NCBI GenBank assembly: GCA_902785425.1
Contig: CACZYP010000018.1
Location: 1 to 64,000, forward strand
DNA length: 64,000 bases
Direction of reading: 5' to 3'
Source: an uncultured Ruminococcus sp.
Lineage (GTDB): Bacteria > Bacillota > Clostridia > Oscillospirales > Acutalibacteraceae
Shown piece after piece: positions 27,058 to 35,308 of the stretch (position 1 is its first letter; every line of letters starts with the position of its first letter). The translations under genes and the position numbers were made by a program. The notes beneath the pieces are model-generated. The model did no database searches, was not told the DNA's origin, and was given only the letters and a program-made list of their open reading frames with translations.

Positions 27058-27216
27058 AATGTGGAATGTGGAAAGCGAAGCTTTTTAAAATGGAAAATGG
27101 ATAATTGCGGAACTCGCCGCAGAGAGATAAACTACAAGTCTGAATAAACTAATATAAAATCAAGCGGCGCAGCCGCTTCCGCAATTATCCATTGTCCATT
27201 GTCAATTGTCAATTGA
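27058..27216. repeat. Modular hairpin repeat, copy 9
   Basis: Arms of two types (GTGGAATGTGGAAAG, then AAAATGGATAATTG), a core GAGAGATAAACTACAAGTC shared with copy 8, hairpin AAGCGGCGCAGCCGCTT, and arm CAATTATCCATTGTCC ending at 27216. It ends four bases before the ribosome site of spoVAD. Confidence 0.7.
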
Positions 27217-27233
27217 ATAAAGGTGGTTTTGTT

Positions 27234-28310
27234 ATGATAAAGAAAATCGGTGAACGCACGCTGACATTTACCGAAAAACCGAGAATTATCGGCTTCGGGT
27301 CGGCGGTCGGCAAAAAAGAGGGCGAGGGTCCTCTTGCAAAATGGTTCGATAAAATATATAATGATACAACTATGGGCGGAGAAACATGGGAAAAGGCAGA
27401 GGCTTCGCTCCAGAAAAAAGCAGTGCTACTGGCGTTTGAGTCGGCAGGCGTGCAGCAATCCGATATTGACGCAGTTTTTGCAGGCGATCTGTTGAATCAG
27501 TGTATATCGTCAAGCTACGGTCTGCGTGATCTCGGAATACCGTTTCTCGGTCAGTACGGGGCATGTTCAACAATGGCTCAGACGCTCGCTGTGGCAAGCA
27601 TATTCGTTGAAAGCGGCGCTGCCGATATAGCTGCCGCTGTGACTTCCTCGCATTTCTGCTCGGCGGAGCGGCAGTTTCGCTATCCTCTGCAATACGGCGG
27701 TCAGCGTGCGCCTACAGCGCAGTGGACCGTCACCGGGGCAGGCAGCGCAATAGTTGCGTCGCTTGAAAACGGTGAGTTTAAGAGTCAAAATGAAAAACTC
27801 ATAGAAACAAACGGGAATCTGAAAAAACAGACAGGTGTTTCCGATGTCTGTATCGGCAAGATAGTCGATATGGGAATTACCGATGCGAACAATATGGGCG
27901 CAGCGATGGCAGGTGCTGCTGCCGACACGATATATCGTTACCTGACCGATACAAACACATCTCCCGATGATTACGATATGATTGTAACAGGTGATCTCGG
28001 CAGGATCGGAACATCTCTATTGTATGAGCTGCTCAAAAAAGAGGGGATTGATATAGAGAAAAAACACAACGACTGCGGACTTCTTATCTTTGACTGCGAA
28101 TCGCAGGAGGTCTGCTCCGGCGGTTCGGGCTGCGGGTGCAGTGCGAGCGTGCTTTGTTCGTATATTTTAAAGCGTATGAGAAAAAGAGAGATAAACAGCG
28201 TACTTTTCGCCGCAACGGGAGCATTGATGTCCCCGACGATAGTTCAGCAGGGCGAAAGTATACCGGGAATAGCGCACTTAATTCATTTAGTAAATGTAAA
28301 CGATCGGTAA
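27234..28310 (+). CDS. spoVAD: Stage V sporulation protein AD
   Basis: 358 residues from the ATG at 27234 behind AAAGGTGG. It has the thiolase-like fold of SpoVAD: MGGETWEKAEASLQKKAV near the start, GACSTMAQTLAVAS, and the C-terminal SGGSGCGCSASV. In spore formers SpoVAD binds dipicolinic acid and works with SpoVAC and SpoVAE to move it into the spore. Here it stands alone, with no spoVAC or spoVAE in reach. It implies a sporulation lineage, but a lone copy could also serve another role. A repeat element borders it on each side. Confidence 0.9.
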   Translation: MIKKIGERTLTFTEKPRIIGFGSAVGKKEGEGPLAKWFDKIYNDTTMGGETWEKAEASLQKKAVLLAFESAGVQQSDIDAVFAGDLLNQCISSSYGLRDLGIPFLGQYGACSTMAQTLAVASIFVESGAADIAAAVTSSHFCSAERQFRYPLQYGGQRAPTAQWTVTGAGSAIVASLENGEFKSQNEKLIETNGNLKKQTGVSDVCIGKIVDMGITDANNMGAAMAGAAADTIYRYLTDTNTSPDDYDMIVTGDLGRIGTSLLYELLKKEGIDIEKKHNDCGLLIFDCESQEVCSGGSGCGCSASVLCSYILKRMRKREINSVLFAATGALMSPTIVQQGESIPGIAHLIHLVNVNDR

Positions 28311-28318
28311 GCCTTATC

Positions 28319-28509
28319 AAATGGAAAATTGAAAATTGAAAATTGAAAATTGCGGAACTCGCCTGCGGCGAGTTGATTTGTATTAGTCCTCACATAGCTG
28401 TACTTTTATTGTTGCTATGAGAGAACTATTAAGTTTGAAAACACTAATATAAAAAACAGGAGCGAAGCGACTCCATAATTTTCCATTTTCCATTTTCAAT
28501 TTTCAATTT
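28319..28509. repeat. Modular hairpin repeat, copy 10
   Basis: Arm of GAAAATTGAAAATTG repeats, hairpin AACTCGCCTGCGGCGAGTT, a core of about 100 bp, hairpin GGAGCGAAGCGACTCC, and arm TTTTCCATTTTCAATTTTC. A textbook complete copy with different left and right hairpins. Confidence 0.8.
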
Positions 28510-28574
28510 GCCGCCCTGTACAGTATAACCGAAATTGAGCGTATTTGAGCCACACAAGTTTACATTCGATGTTC

Positions 28575-28603
28575 TTGTTTTATTCGAACTATTATGATAT
28601 AAT
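28575..28603 (+). promoter_or_regulatory. Promoter of the PAP2 gene
   Basis: TTGTTT at 28575-28580 and TATAAT at 28598-28603, 17-bp spacer. Confidence 0.65.
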
Positions 28604-28647
28604 AAGACGGAACAAATGGGAACGTGTTGAATAAAACGGTGATAAAT

Positions 28648-29205
28648 ATGCTTCATAAGATACAAAAGAAGGACGATATGCTGATCGAAAAGATCGCTGC
28701 GCTGCATCGTCCGTTTCTCAACAAGTTTATGAGATTTATGACGTTTCTCGGAGATCAGGGCAAGATTTGGTTCGTTGTTCTGTTCATTATCTGCTATGTT
28801 AAGAGATCGGTCTATGTCGGTGTTTCGATCTTTTGCAGCGTGATATTTGCTTTTATCTCCAGTGAAGTCATTATAAAAAGCATAGTTTGCAGAGTGCGGC
28901 CGTGCCATAAGATCGACGAGGAAGACCTGATACTTAAAAAAATGCCGAAGTATTACTCATTTCCGTCAAGTCATTCGGCGTCGTCGTTCGCAATGGTAAC
29001 GCTCACGATGATCCACTGCAGCTGGTGGGCAACGCTTATCGTGCTTGTGCTGGCGATATTGATCTCGTTTTCGAGGTTTTATTTACAGGCACATTACCCC
29101 ACAGACGTTCTGTGCGGTATACTGATAGGCATTATCTGCTCGTATGCGATGTACAGGGTCGTTTATCTTATATTCATGGCGATCGATCCGACGCTTATAA
29201 AGTAA
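28648..29205 (+). CDS. PAP2 family membrane phosphatase
   Basis: 185 residues from the ATG at 28648, preceded by ACGGTGAT. A GTG at 28624 is in frame but has no ribosome site and lies almost at the expected transcription start. All three catalytic motifs are present: KSIVCRVRP (Kx6RP), PSSHSAS (PSGH-type) and SRFYLQAHYPTD (SRx5Hx3D). Several membrane segments surround them. Such enzymes dephosphorylate undecaprenyl pyrophosphate or phosphatidyl phosphates, so a role in recycling the wall lipid carrier is likely. It is followed directly by a terminator. Confidence 0.92.
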   Translation: MLHKIQKKDDMLIEKIAALHRPFLNKFMRFMTFLGDQGKIWFVVLFIICYVKRSVYVGVSIFCSVIFAFISSEVIIKSIVCRVRPCHKIDEEDLILKKMPKYYSFPSSHSASSFAMVTLTMIHCSWWATLIVLVLAILISFSRFYLQAHYPTDVLCGILIGIICSYAMYRVVYLIFMAIDPTLIK

Positions 29206-29239
29206 AAAAGGACTTGCGTTCTGCGCAGGCCCTTTTTTT
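29204..29239 (+). terminator. Terminator after the PAP2 gene
   Basis: AAAAAGG and CTTGCG pair with CGCAGG and CCTTTTT over a short loop with one mismatch, followed by a T-run. Confidence 0.8.
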
Positions 29240-29625
29240 AATGGAAAATTGAAAATTGAAAATGGAAAATTGCGGAGTCGCTTCGCTCCTGTTTTATATT
29301 ATTAGTGTTTTCAGGCCTAAGGAACTACTGAATAAATCACACCCTACGGGCTGAGCACCCATCTTGTTTGCATATTTTCGTCATCTTGCACTCAACTTCC
29401 TTGAAATACGTCAGTATGGTCTCGGCTGCCGCCTCGGTCGGTGCTTCTGCTGTGCGGAGATCTCCACCGGAGATCCGCACCTTGCGGTCGTTTCGTGCAA
29501 CCTGACTGAAAATCTGACGGCGCAATATGGATACTCGATTTAATCAGCGCTTCCTTAACTTTCGGAAGCGAGTAAAGAATAGATCCCCCGAAATTGTCAA
29601 TTATATTGAATACTTCTTAGCACCG
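29240..29625. repeat. Modular hairpin repeat, copy 11, split by a nested element
   Basis: Left arm GAAAATTGAAAATGG and hairpin GGAGTCGCTTCGCTCC with core start ATTAGTGTTTTCAGG. The core is interrupted at 29321-29554 by a MITE-like element, resumes as ACTTTCGGAAGCGAGTAAAG, and fades at GAAATTGTCAATTATATTG. Confidence 0.6.
29321..29554. mobile_element. MITE-like element with 18-bp inverted ends (234 bp)
   Basis: Ends GGAACTACTGAATAAATC and, inverted, GGAAGCGCTGATTAAATC. Flanked by CTAA and TTAA. The interior has GAAATACGTCAGTAT and GCGCAATATGG, shared with the copy at 36171-36298. No protein is encoded, so it would need a transposase supplied in trans. Confidence 0.65.
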
Positions 29626-29626
29626 T

Positions 29627-29890
29627 TCAATATACATGAAGCATGGCCGCTGTGACAAGCCCTCCGAGTGCTGCCGAAAAAAGATAGCGGACGGCTTTGG
29701 GCATAATGCGGCGGCGCTGCTTGAAAACGCTCGGCGGATCAATGGAGCAGATGTAGTCGGCGGCTTCTCTTTCGAGAATATCAGGTTCGGAATGTGCAAG
29801 CTCGGGCGCTACAAGAAGCCAAGCCTTGTCAAAGTAAGCATTGCCTGTATCGACCACTTCAAGCATGCTGCGGCTTATTGCTTTTATCAT
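29627..29890 (-). CDS. Small protein with C-terminal membrane helix, unknown
   Basis: 87 residues from the ATG at 29890, which has a strong ribosome site AAAGGAGATACATT. This is why I call it a gene despite its size. The N-terminal half is soluble and acidic (LVAPELAHSEPDILEREAADYICSI), then a basic stretch KQRRRIMPKAVR and one membrane segment (about 70-86) at the very C-terminus. It would be a tail-anchored or C-terminally anchored cytoplasmic protein. The family is not recognised. It lies alone between a repeat and an AT-rich block with DnaA-box-like sites. Confidence 0.65.
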   Translation of the reverse strand: MIKAISRSMLEVVDTGNAYFDKAWLLVAPELAHSEPDILEREAADYICSIDPPSVFKQRRRIMPKAVRYLFSAALGGLVTAAMLHVY

Positions 29891-29969
29891 AATGTATCTC
29901 CTTTGTAATTGTTTTGTTTTATTTCCATTTTTAGTATGACCCGAACAGATTGTGTTTATTCTTTTCCGG

Positions 29970-30380
29970 AACACAACATATAGTTGCAGGGGGTAAAAAA
30001 TGAACAATTATTGTCTTTGATAGTGTTCTGTGGAAAACAAGCATGTTTGTCCACAATATAACTATTTGTAAAGTGGAAAAGTCTGTTAGGAACGTGGAAA
30101 ACTATGTTGAAAGAGTTGATAACCTATAACAAATACGTGATTAGACGTGTTTGTTTACAATTGTGTAACTGTTGACAAGCTTCAACAATAATTAATATGT
30201 GGAAAACTCTGAGGAATGTTAGGAAAAGAATATAACAGTCTGTTATAGCAAGCGTGTCAATACGATTTTAAAATTTAATTAAATTCGGCATTTTATTGTA
30301 AAATTTTAATTTTTTCTGCCTCAAAAGAAACGAATTTACAAAAATGATTTTTCTGTTACAAATCCGCAAGAATTATTTTT
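29970..30380. other. Cluster of DnaA-box-like sites next to AT-rich DNA
   Basis: TGTGGAAAA at 30029-30037 and 30198-30206, AGTGGAAAA at 30072-30080, CGTGGAAAA at 30093-30101, and TTGTCCACA (opposite strand sense) at 30047-30055. From 30240 to 30380 the sequence is very AT-rich (ATTTTAAAATTTAATTAAAT). This resembles an origin or a DnaA-titrating site, but no dnaA or dnaN gene is near. No gene is seen between 29891 and 30549. Confidence 0.4.
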
Positions 30381-30549
30381 CTATAGCTGTAACACAAATG
30401 AAGATTGAATGTTCTTCGGCACTGTGGTATAATGGCTAAGGTCGATTTGCCATATAGTATAGTCGATCTGTTTTTGTGCTGCGTTGCCCGAAGAATGTTT
30501 TCGGCGGTCAATGTCAGTGTACAATTGATATTTCCGGATGTGAAGATTC

Positions 30550-31488
30550 ATGAAAAGAACGGAGCTTTCAAAGCTTTTATTTGAAAAAAGGCCATACTAT
30601 ATGATAATGGCTGCATCAACGTCGGTAGTCTGGGCGTTTGCATTTCCGCTTATCAAGCTCGGTATTGCGGAGTTCGATATTGCCGCCTCGGACACGGGCG
30701 CAAAAACGCTTTTTGCAGGAATTCGATTCTTTGCGGCCGGCATGGTAGTTGTTGCGGTGTCTGCATTTTCCGGAAAAAAATTGACCGATGCAAAGAAAGG
30801 CGGCTTGCCGCTTGCTTTCCTGCTCGGTCTTGTGAATACTGCGCTGCATTATTTCTGCTACTATATAGGGCTTTCAAATCAGAGCGGTTCCCGTTCTGCC
30901 GTTATAGATTCAATGAGCACGTTCATTCTGATACTTGCAGCCTGCGCTGTGTTTCCCGATGAAAACTTTACCGCAAAAAAGGGTATCGGCTGCCTGCTCG
31001 GCTTTTCGGGAATACTGCTCGTCAATGCAGGAGGCGGCTCATCGGCGTTCTCGCTTTCGGGCGACGGTATGCTTATGATGAGCGCTCTTTTCTCGGCAAT
31101 GGGCGGAATACTTACACGCATCGTCACAAAGCGCATGAATTCATACACCGTAACGGGCATAAGCCTTGGTTTCGGCGGCTTGCTGCTTATAGTATCGGGG
31201 ATAGTAATGGGCGGCAGACTTCCTTTTCCGTCGCTTTTCGGAGCATTCATACTCTGCTGTCTTGTCGGAATATCTGTGTACGGCTTTTCCGTATACAATA
31301 AGCTGATAAGCTGTGCGCCTGTGGGGGAAATAGCGATATTCAGCTCACTGATACCGATACTCGGCGTGACGTTTTCGTGTTTATTATTAAAAGAACAGTT
31401 TCGTCTGAAATATATTGCCGCAGGACTGCTTGTAGCGGTCGGCATATTTGTTATAAACCACACGGACTTGAGATCAATTGACAAATGA
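30550..31488 (+). CDS. EamA/DMT family transporter
   Basis: 312 residues, ten predicted membrane segments in two EamA halves, as usual for drug/metabolite transporters. SVVWAFAFPLIKLG at the start and GLLLVAVGIFVINH near the end (AAGLLVAVGIFVINH) are typical. The transported compound is unknown. No clear Shine-Dalgarno site precedes the ATG (GGATGTGAAGATTC). The last residues, RSIDK, are encoded by the left arm of the following modular repeat (ATCAATTGACAAATGA), so the element supplies the stop codon. Confidence 0.9.
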   Translation: MKRTELSKLLFEKRPYYMIMAASTSVVWAFAFPLIKLGIAEFDIAASDTGAKTLFAGIRFFAAGMVVVAVSAFSGKKLTDAKKGGLPLAFLLGLVNTALHYFCYYIGLSNQSGSRSAVIDSMSTFILILAACAVFPDENFTAKKGIGCLLGFSGILLVNAGGGSSAFSLSGDGMLMMSALFSAMGGILTRIVTKRMNSYTVTGISLGFGGLLLIVSGIVMGGRLPFPSLFGAFILCCLVGISVYGFSVYNKLISCAPVGEIAIFSSLIPILGVTFSCLLLKEQFRLKYIAAGLLVAVGIFVINHTDLRSIDK

Positions 31489-31649
31489 CAATGGACAATG
31501 GACAATTGCGGAGTCGCTTCGCTCCTGTTTTTTTAAATTAGTTTATTCAGACTTAATAGTTATCTCATGGATGCGAATTAAAGTATAAATTTGGGATAGC
31601 TGATATGATCCAACTCGCCGCAGGCGAGTTCCATAATTGTCAATTGTTA
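31476..31649. repeat. Modular hairpin repeat, copy 12
   Basis: Arm ATCAATTGACAAATGACAAT, hairpin GGAGTCGCTTCGCTCC, core TTAGTTTATTCAGACTTAAT with GCGAATTAAAGTATAAAT, hairpin AACTCGCCGCAGGCGAGTT, and arm CATAATTGTCAATTGT. It overlaps the 3' end of the transporter gene. The uninterrupted core GCGAATTAAAGTAT is the empty version of the insertion site seen in copy 14. Confidence 0.85.
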
Positions 31650-31688
31650 GTCAAGCGCTCTGATCTTTGAGCTACGGAGGAAAGAATA

Positions 31689-32078
31689 ATGGAAGCAAAA
31701 AGAACGATCATTCTCTACAATTTCAGCGCCGAACGTCAGAAACTGATCCGAACGATCACGGCGCCGCTCGGATGTACGGTGAAAAGCGTAGATAAGCGTG
31801 ATTTCGGACAGCCTGTAGGTGCGATCGCAGGCGTTTCGGGATATGTTAAGGATAAAAATAAAAAGCCGCTTAACGGCTTTGATGATGAGTTTATGATGAT
31901 CTGTGGCTATGAGGGCATGGGGCTTGATGTCGTCCTGAGCGTTCTGAGAAAGGGCGGTGTGACCCGTCAAACTCTGAAAGCTGCCCTGACCGAAACAAAC
32001 GCCGCCTGGAGCGGAGAGGAGCTTTATGGGGAAGTGAAGAAAGAACACGAGGCAATCAAATTGAAAATGGAAAATTGA
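31689..32078 (+). CDS. DUF3783-like small protein
   Basis: 129 residues. The pattern RTIILYNFSAERQKLIRTITAPLGCTVKSV followed by FMMICGYEGMGLDVVLSVLRKGGV matches what I recall of the DUF3783 family, whose role is unknown. The family may act as a partner or regulator, but there is no evidence here. The ATG follows ACGGAGGAAAGA. The C-terminal residues KLKMEN come from the left arm of the next modular repeat (AAATTGAAAATGG), which also gives the stop. The native C-terminus may have been a little different. Confidence 0.7.
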   Translation: MEAKRTIILYNFSAERQKLIRTITAPLGCTVKSVDKRDFGQPVGAIAGVSGYVKDKNKKPLNGFDDEFMMICGYEGMGLDVVLSVLRKGGVTRQTLKAALTETNAAWSGEELYGEVKKEHEAIKLKMEN

Positions 32079-32294
32079 AAATGGAAAATTGCGGAAGCGG
32101 CTGCGCCGCTTGATTTTATATTAGTTTATTCAGACTTAATAGTTATCGCTCGGCAGCGAGTGAAGTATGAATTAGGGATAGCTAATACAATCCAACTCGC
32201 CGCAGGCGAGTTCCGTAATTGTCAATTATCAATTGTCAATTGTCAATTGATTAGCGACTCCGCAATTTTCCATTTTCCATTTTCAATTTTCCAT
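32058..32294. repeat. Modular hairpin repeat, copy 13 (with extra half arm)
   Basis: Arm AATTGAAAATGGAAAATTG, hairpin AAGCGGCTGCGCCGCTT, core TTAGTTTATTCAGACTTAAT, hairpin AACTCGCCGCAGGCGAGTT, arm GTCAATTATCAATTG. Then a stump of another copy (TTAGCGACTCC) with its own arm TTTTCCATTTTCAATTTTCC. Confidence 0.85.
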
Positions 32295-32295
32295 T

Positions 32296-32333
32296 AAAAA
32301 AAAGACCGCCCTTTTCAGGGCGGTAGTTTTTTT
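32296..32333 (-). terminator. Bidirectional terminator downstream of rpsT
   Basis: Stem ACCGCCCT (32305-32312) / AGGGCGGT (32317-32324) flanked by an A-run on the left and a T-run on the right, so it can stop transcription from both sides. Confidence 0.85.
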
Positions 32334-32344
32334 GCTTTGGCTTA

Positions 32345-32605
32345 TCAGCCTGCTGCGTTAAGCTTCTTAACAAGGGCAGACTTTTTTCTTGCAGCGTTGT
32401 TCTTGTGGATAAGACCCTTTGCTGCAGCCTGGTCGATCTTCTTGATAGCAACCTTTACTGCATCCTGCTTATCTGCTGCGTTGCCTTCTACTGCTACGTT
32501 TGCCTTCTTGATCGCTGTCTTGAGAGCGGACTTTGTAGCCTTGTTCTTTGCAGTTTTAGCTGCGATAACCTTAACACGCTTCTTAGCGGATTTGATGTTC
32601 GGCAC
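32345..32605 (-). CDS. rpsT: 30S ribosomal protein S20
   Basis: 86 residues from the GTG at 32605, fixed by the strong site AAGGAGGTG and by the protein start [12 protein letters not shown], which matches S20. It is rich in Lys and Ala throughout, as usual for S20, which binds 16S rRNA early in small-subunit assembly. The region [17 protein letters not shown] is the conserved C-terminal part. It is a single-gene unit with its own promoter and terminator. Confidence 0.97.
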   Translation of the reverse strand: MPNIKSAKKRVKVIAAKTAKNKATKSALKTAIKKANVAVEGNAADKQDAVKVAIKKIDQAAAKGLIHKNNAARKKSALVKKLNAAG

Positions 32606-32641
32606 TGCAAACACCTCCTTCAATAATCTCATTCGCATAAT

Positions 32642-32670
32642 ATAATACCATTATTTGAACGAAAAATCAA
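32642..32670 (-). promoter_or_regulatory. Promoter of rpsT
   Basis: On the minus strand TTGATT (32670-32665) and TATTAT (32647-32642), 17-bp spacer. Confidence 0.65.
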
Positions 32671-32747
32671 GAGCTTTTATGAATTTATTTGAAATGACGT
32701 CAAATTTTGCACACTTTACTATGGAAACACCGATTTAGTACAAAAAA

Positions 32748-33521
32748 TTAGACAAATTTGATGCCGTATTTTTCGAGCAGCTCCTTGATCTCGGCATGTT
32801 TTCCACGGCTGAGAGGTATCTCTTCGTAACATTCTTTTAGCATGATAAAATATGTTTTTCCGAACTCATTATTCTTGACATAGCGTATCTTTCTGATCGG
32901 CACTATGAACGACTGGTGACAGCGGAAAAAATGGTGCGGTGCAAGTATTTCTTCAAGTTGTGTCAGACTGTACTTTGCAACGAAGGATTTGCCGGAGTTT
33001 GTGTGGATATATATCTTCCGTGCTTTCTTTTCTATATATAAGATGCTGTCAACGTCAAGGATATGGTAGCCGCCCTCAATGTTGATGCCGATCTTCTTGC
33101 TTTTGCGCTCGGGCTTTTTCTCCGGAACAAGGTCCTTGACGGTGTTGCGCAGTTTTTTCTGCGCTCTTTCTATTGCCCTTTGCAGCCTGCTTTCGTTTAT
33201 AGGCTTCGTAACGAAGTCTATCGGCTCAAAGTCGTAGCAGTCGGCGGCAAAGTAAGCGTGACCGGTGCAGAAGATTATCTCGATCTTCGGGTACTTTTTC
33301 TTGACTATCGAAGCGACACTCATTCCGTTATTGTAGGGCATTTCTATGTCGAGCACAAGAAGCTCTGCGTTAAGCTCCGGCAGGCGTGACATAAGCTCGG
33401 GGCTGTTGTCGATATAGTGCGTTACCTCAACGGCAGGAAATTTTTTCAGCAGCGCAATTGTTGCTGAGGCGGACGTGTGGTCGTCGTCAACAACGACTGT
33501 TCTGATCGGTTCTGTACCCAT
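32748..33521 (-). CDS. LytTR-family response regulator
   Basis: 257 residues from the ATG at 33521 behind GGAGGG. The receiver domain has the acidic cluster VVVDDDH, the phospho-acceptor Asp58 in LLVLDIEMP, and the Lys in FVTKPI. The C-terminal half (about 145-257) is a LytTR DNA-binding domain: YIEKKARKIYIHT, LEEILAPHHFFRCHQSFIVP, IPLSRGKHAEIKELL. LytTR proteins of the AgrA/LytR/AlgR type bind two direct repeats about 21 bp apart. Such repeats occur at 35021-35092 and 35425-35455. It is divergent from a GHKL histidine kinase and almost certainly its partner. Confidence 0.95.
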   Translation of the reverse strand: MGTEPIRTVVVDDDHTSASATIALLKKFPAVEVTHYIDNSPELMSRLPELNAELLVLDIEMPYNNGMSVASIVKKKYPKIEIIFCTGHAYFAADCYDFEPIDFVTKPINESRLQRAIERAQKKLRNTVKDLVPEKKPERKSKKIGINIEGGYHILDVDSILYIEKKARKIYIHTNSGKSFVAKYSLTQLEEILAPHHFFRCHQSFIVPIRKIRYVKNNEFGKTYFIMLKECYEEIPLSRGKHAEIKELLEKYGIKFV

Positions 33522-33631
33522 GAGCTTGCCCTCCTCGTTTTGCAAAAAAATGTTTTCTTTATACTGTAATATTAACACGTATATATCTATTTATAGTTCT
33601 GTATAGGAATAATCGCATGATAATAAACAGC

Positions 33632-33660
33632 TTGTATTAGTACGAAAATTATGTTACAAT
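33632..33660 (+). promoter_or_regulatory. Promoter of the histidine kinase gene
   Basis: TTGTAT at 33632-33637 and TACAAT at 33655-33660, 17-bp spacer, in the divergent gap between regulator and kinase. No LytTR-box repeat is evident in this gap. Confidence 0.6.
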
Positions 33661-33689
33661 TATCACCATAAACAGAAAGGGGAAACTGT

Positions 33690-35003
33690 ATGCTCCAGTT
33701 TTTGATATCAATGGTGTTCGGCCTTACGGTAGGCGTTATCATGTGCCTTATGCTGTGGCTCAATACAAGACTAACGCTTTCGGAATTTGTGGCAATTGTC
33801 GGTTTTGTATTCCTCGGCAGTACAATATGGACATTTACCGACGGCCGATTTGCGGACGCTACGCTTATCGCTCTGCTGATAGTGTGGACGCTCGGGCGTA
33901 TACTTTTTGAACGAAAACGAACGTTTGAAAAAATGCTGACGTTTTCGATGAGTACTGCCGTTGTGCTGAATTACTACATATATATAGAGTTTATCGGCCT
34001 GCGCACAGCAGGAGCGGCTACGAACCAGCTCATTTTTATGCTTGTGTATCTTGCAATAATTGCAGCGATATTTCTTATTGTATATATACAAAAGGTGTCG
34101 TTTTTCAGCAATGAGTGGGAGCGTGACTTTTTCTCGCATGAAGACAGGCGTATGAAGAGCAACAGGATCATGATGTCTTCATCGCTTATAATCCTCACCG
34201 TAGTTATCGTTGCGGGGATCTATATGTCAACGAGCTTTCTGAGCGCAGGCGAGAACGAAAACGCCCAGCTTTACGTCGGCTTCGAGTTTTTCTTTTCACT
34301 TGTGTACATTTTCGTAAGCTTTATAATGCTGAAAATGCTTGTGGAGTATTATATCCTTTCCGATATATCGGAGCAGGAGAAGCAGCACCAGAAAGAGCTT
34401 AAATCTTTTATTAAGATGATAAGAGCGCAGCGCCATGATTTCAATCTGCACCTGCACGCCGTAAACGGACTTCTTGAGGCGGGAAAGTATGAAGAGTGCC
34501 GTACATATGTTTCAAAGATGGTTGCCGAGACAGAGTACGTAAACGAAGTGCTGCCGATACATGACACCACGATAAGCGCCATGCTTTATGCGTATCGCTC
34601 CGATGCCGAAAGCAACGGGATAAAAATGAGCTTTGACATAACAACGAACCTCAGAGGTCTTGCACCGGAGGGCTACGAGATAAACAGAATACTCGGAAAT
34701 CTTTTACAAAATGCCATAGATGCGCTGACCGAGCAGACAGACAGAGAGTACGGCATCGTGCTTAAAATGTATGAGGAAGCCGATTCTGTTGTTATAGATA
34801 TCTCAAATAAGTTTTTCGGCGATGCAGAGGAGCTTTCGCACTTCTTTGAGTACAGCTATTCCGGCAAGCGAAACCACGAAGGCCTCGGTCTGAGTACGGT
34901 GCAGCGAATAGCAGAATCCTACAAAGGCGTAGCTTACGTTGAAGTAGACGAAGATATTATACATTTTATAGTAAGACTTCCCAAAAAAAGCAAAAAATCG
35001 TAA
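33690..35003 (+). CDS. GHKL-domain sensor histidine kinase (AgrC/NatK-like)
   Basis: 437 residues. About six membrane segments fill the first half (to about residue 225) with no large external domain, as in peptide-sensing AgrC-type kinases. The phospho-acceptor is probably His249 in QRHDFNLHLHAVNGLLEAG. The GHKL ATPase has the N-box NRILGNLLQNAIDAL and G-box HEGLGLSTVQRIAESY. It starts behind AAAGGGGAAA. By position it phosphorylates the divergent LytTR regulator. No agrB/agrD-like signal genes are seen nearby, so the stimulus is unknown. Confidence 0.93.
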   Translation: MLQFLISMVFGLTVGVIMCLMLWLNTRLTLSEFVAIVGFVFLGSTIWTFTDGRFADATLIALLIVWTLGRILFERKRTFEKMLTFSMSTAVVLNYYIYIEFIGLRTAGAATNQLIFMLVYLAIIAAIFLIVYIQKVSFFSNEWERDFFSHEDRRMKSNRIMMSSSLIILTVVIVAGIYMSTSFLSAGENENAQLYVGFEFFFSLVYIFVSFIMLKMLVEYYILSDISEQEKQHQKELKSFIKMIRAQRHDFNLHLHAVNGLLEAGKYEECRTYVSKMVAETEYVNEVLPIHDTTISAMLYAYRSDAESNGIKMSFDITTNLRGLAPEGYEINRILGNLLQNAIDALTEQTDREYGIVLKMYEEADSVVIDISNKFFGDAEELSHFFEYSYSGKRNHEGLGLSTVQRIAESYKGVAYVEVDEDIIHFIVRLPKKSKKS

Positions 35004-35020
35004 GGCCGCCGGACAAAAAA

Positions 35021-35092
35021 CCAAACAGACATCAAATAAGACCAAACTGACAAAAGCGATCCCAAATAGACATCAAACAAGCCCAAACAGAC
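35021..35092 (+). promoter_or_regulatory. Four phased LytTR-type operator boxes, unit 1
   Basis: CCAAACAGAC at 35021, CCAAACTGAC at 35042, CCAAATAGAC at 35062 and CCAAACAGAC at 35083. The spacings of 21, 20 and 21 bp equal two helical turns, the arrangement bound by LytTR dimers. The last box ends exactly 8 bp before the -35 box of the first small-RNA promoter. Confidence 0.8.
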
Positions 35093-35100
35093 ATAATCAC

Positions 35101-35129
35101 TTGCAATTAAAAAAAGAATGGGGTATTAT
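35101..35129 (+). promoter_or_regulatory. Promoter of small RNA 1
   Basis: TTGCAA at 35101-35106 and TATTAT at 35124-35129, 17-bp spacer. Confidence 0.75.
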
Positions 35130-35135
35130 ATATAC

Positions 35136-35292
35136 AGAACAAGAAAGCCCAAGGCGAAGTGATTGCACGCTGAGGGACAGCAACAAAAGCCCGGGTGAAT
35201 TGATTGCGCACCTCAGGGCACCAACACAGATAATACCTCTTTCAAAAATATGATTCCCTGAAAAATAAGGACGGCTGCCGTCCTTATTTTTT
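35136..35292 (+). ncRNA. Putative LytTR-controlled small RNA 1
   Basis: Predicted transcript of about 157 nt from the promoter at 35101 to an intrinsic terminator (stem AATAAGGACGG / CCGTCCTTATT, CTG loop, T-run). No reading frame of note is inside. It contains a hairpin with stem GGTG (35194-35197) / CACC (35209-35212) and loop including GATTGCG. An unpaired conserved segment at 35229-35259 includes TACCTCTTTCAA. That segment matches small RNA 2 at 29 of 31 positions. CTGAGG near 35170 can also pair with CCTCAG near 35210. Its role is inferred only. Confidence 0.65.
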
Positions 35293-35308
35293 GTTTTTGC
35301 CCGAATTT

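Noticed and set aside
29970..30380. Firm call of a replication origin
   Set aside because: Box cluster and AT-rich DNA alone are not enough without dnaA/dnaN or a skew shift; kept as a finding only.
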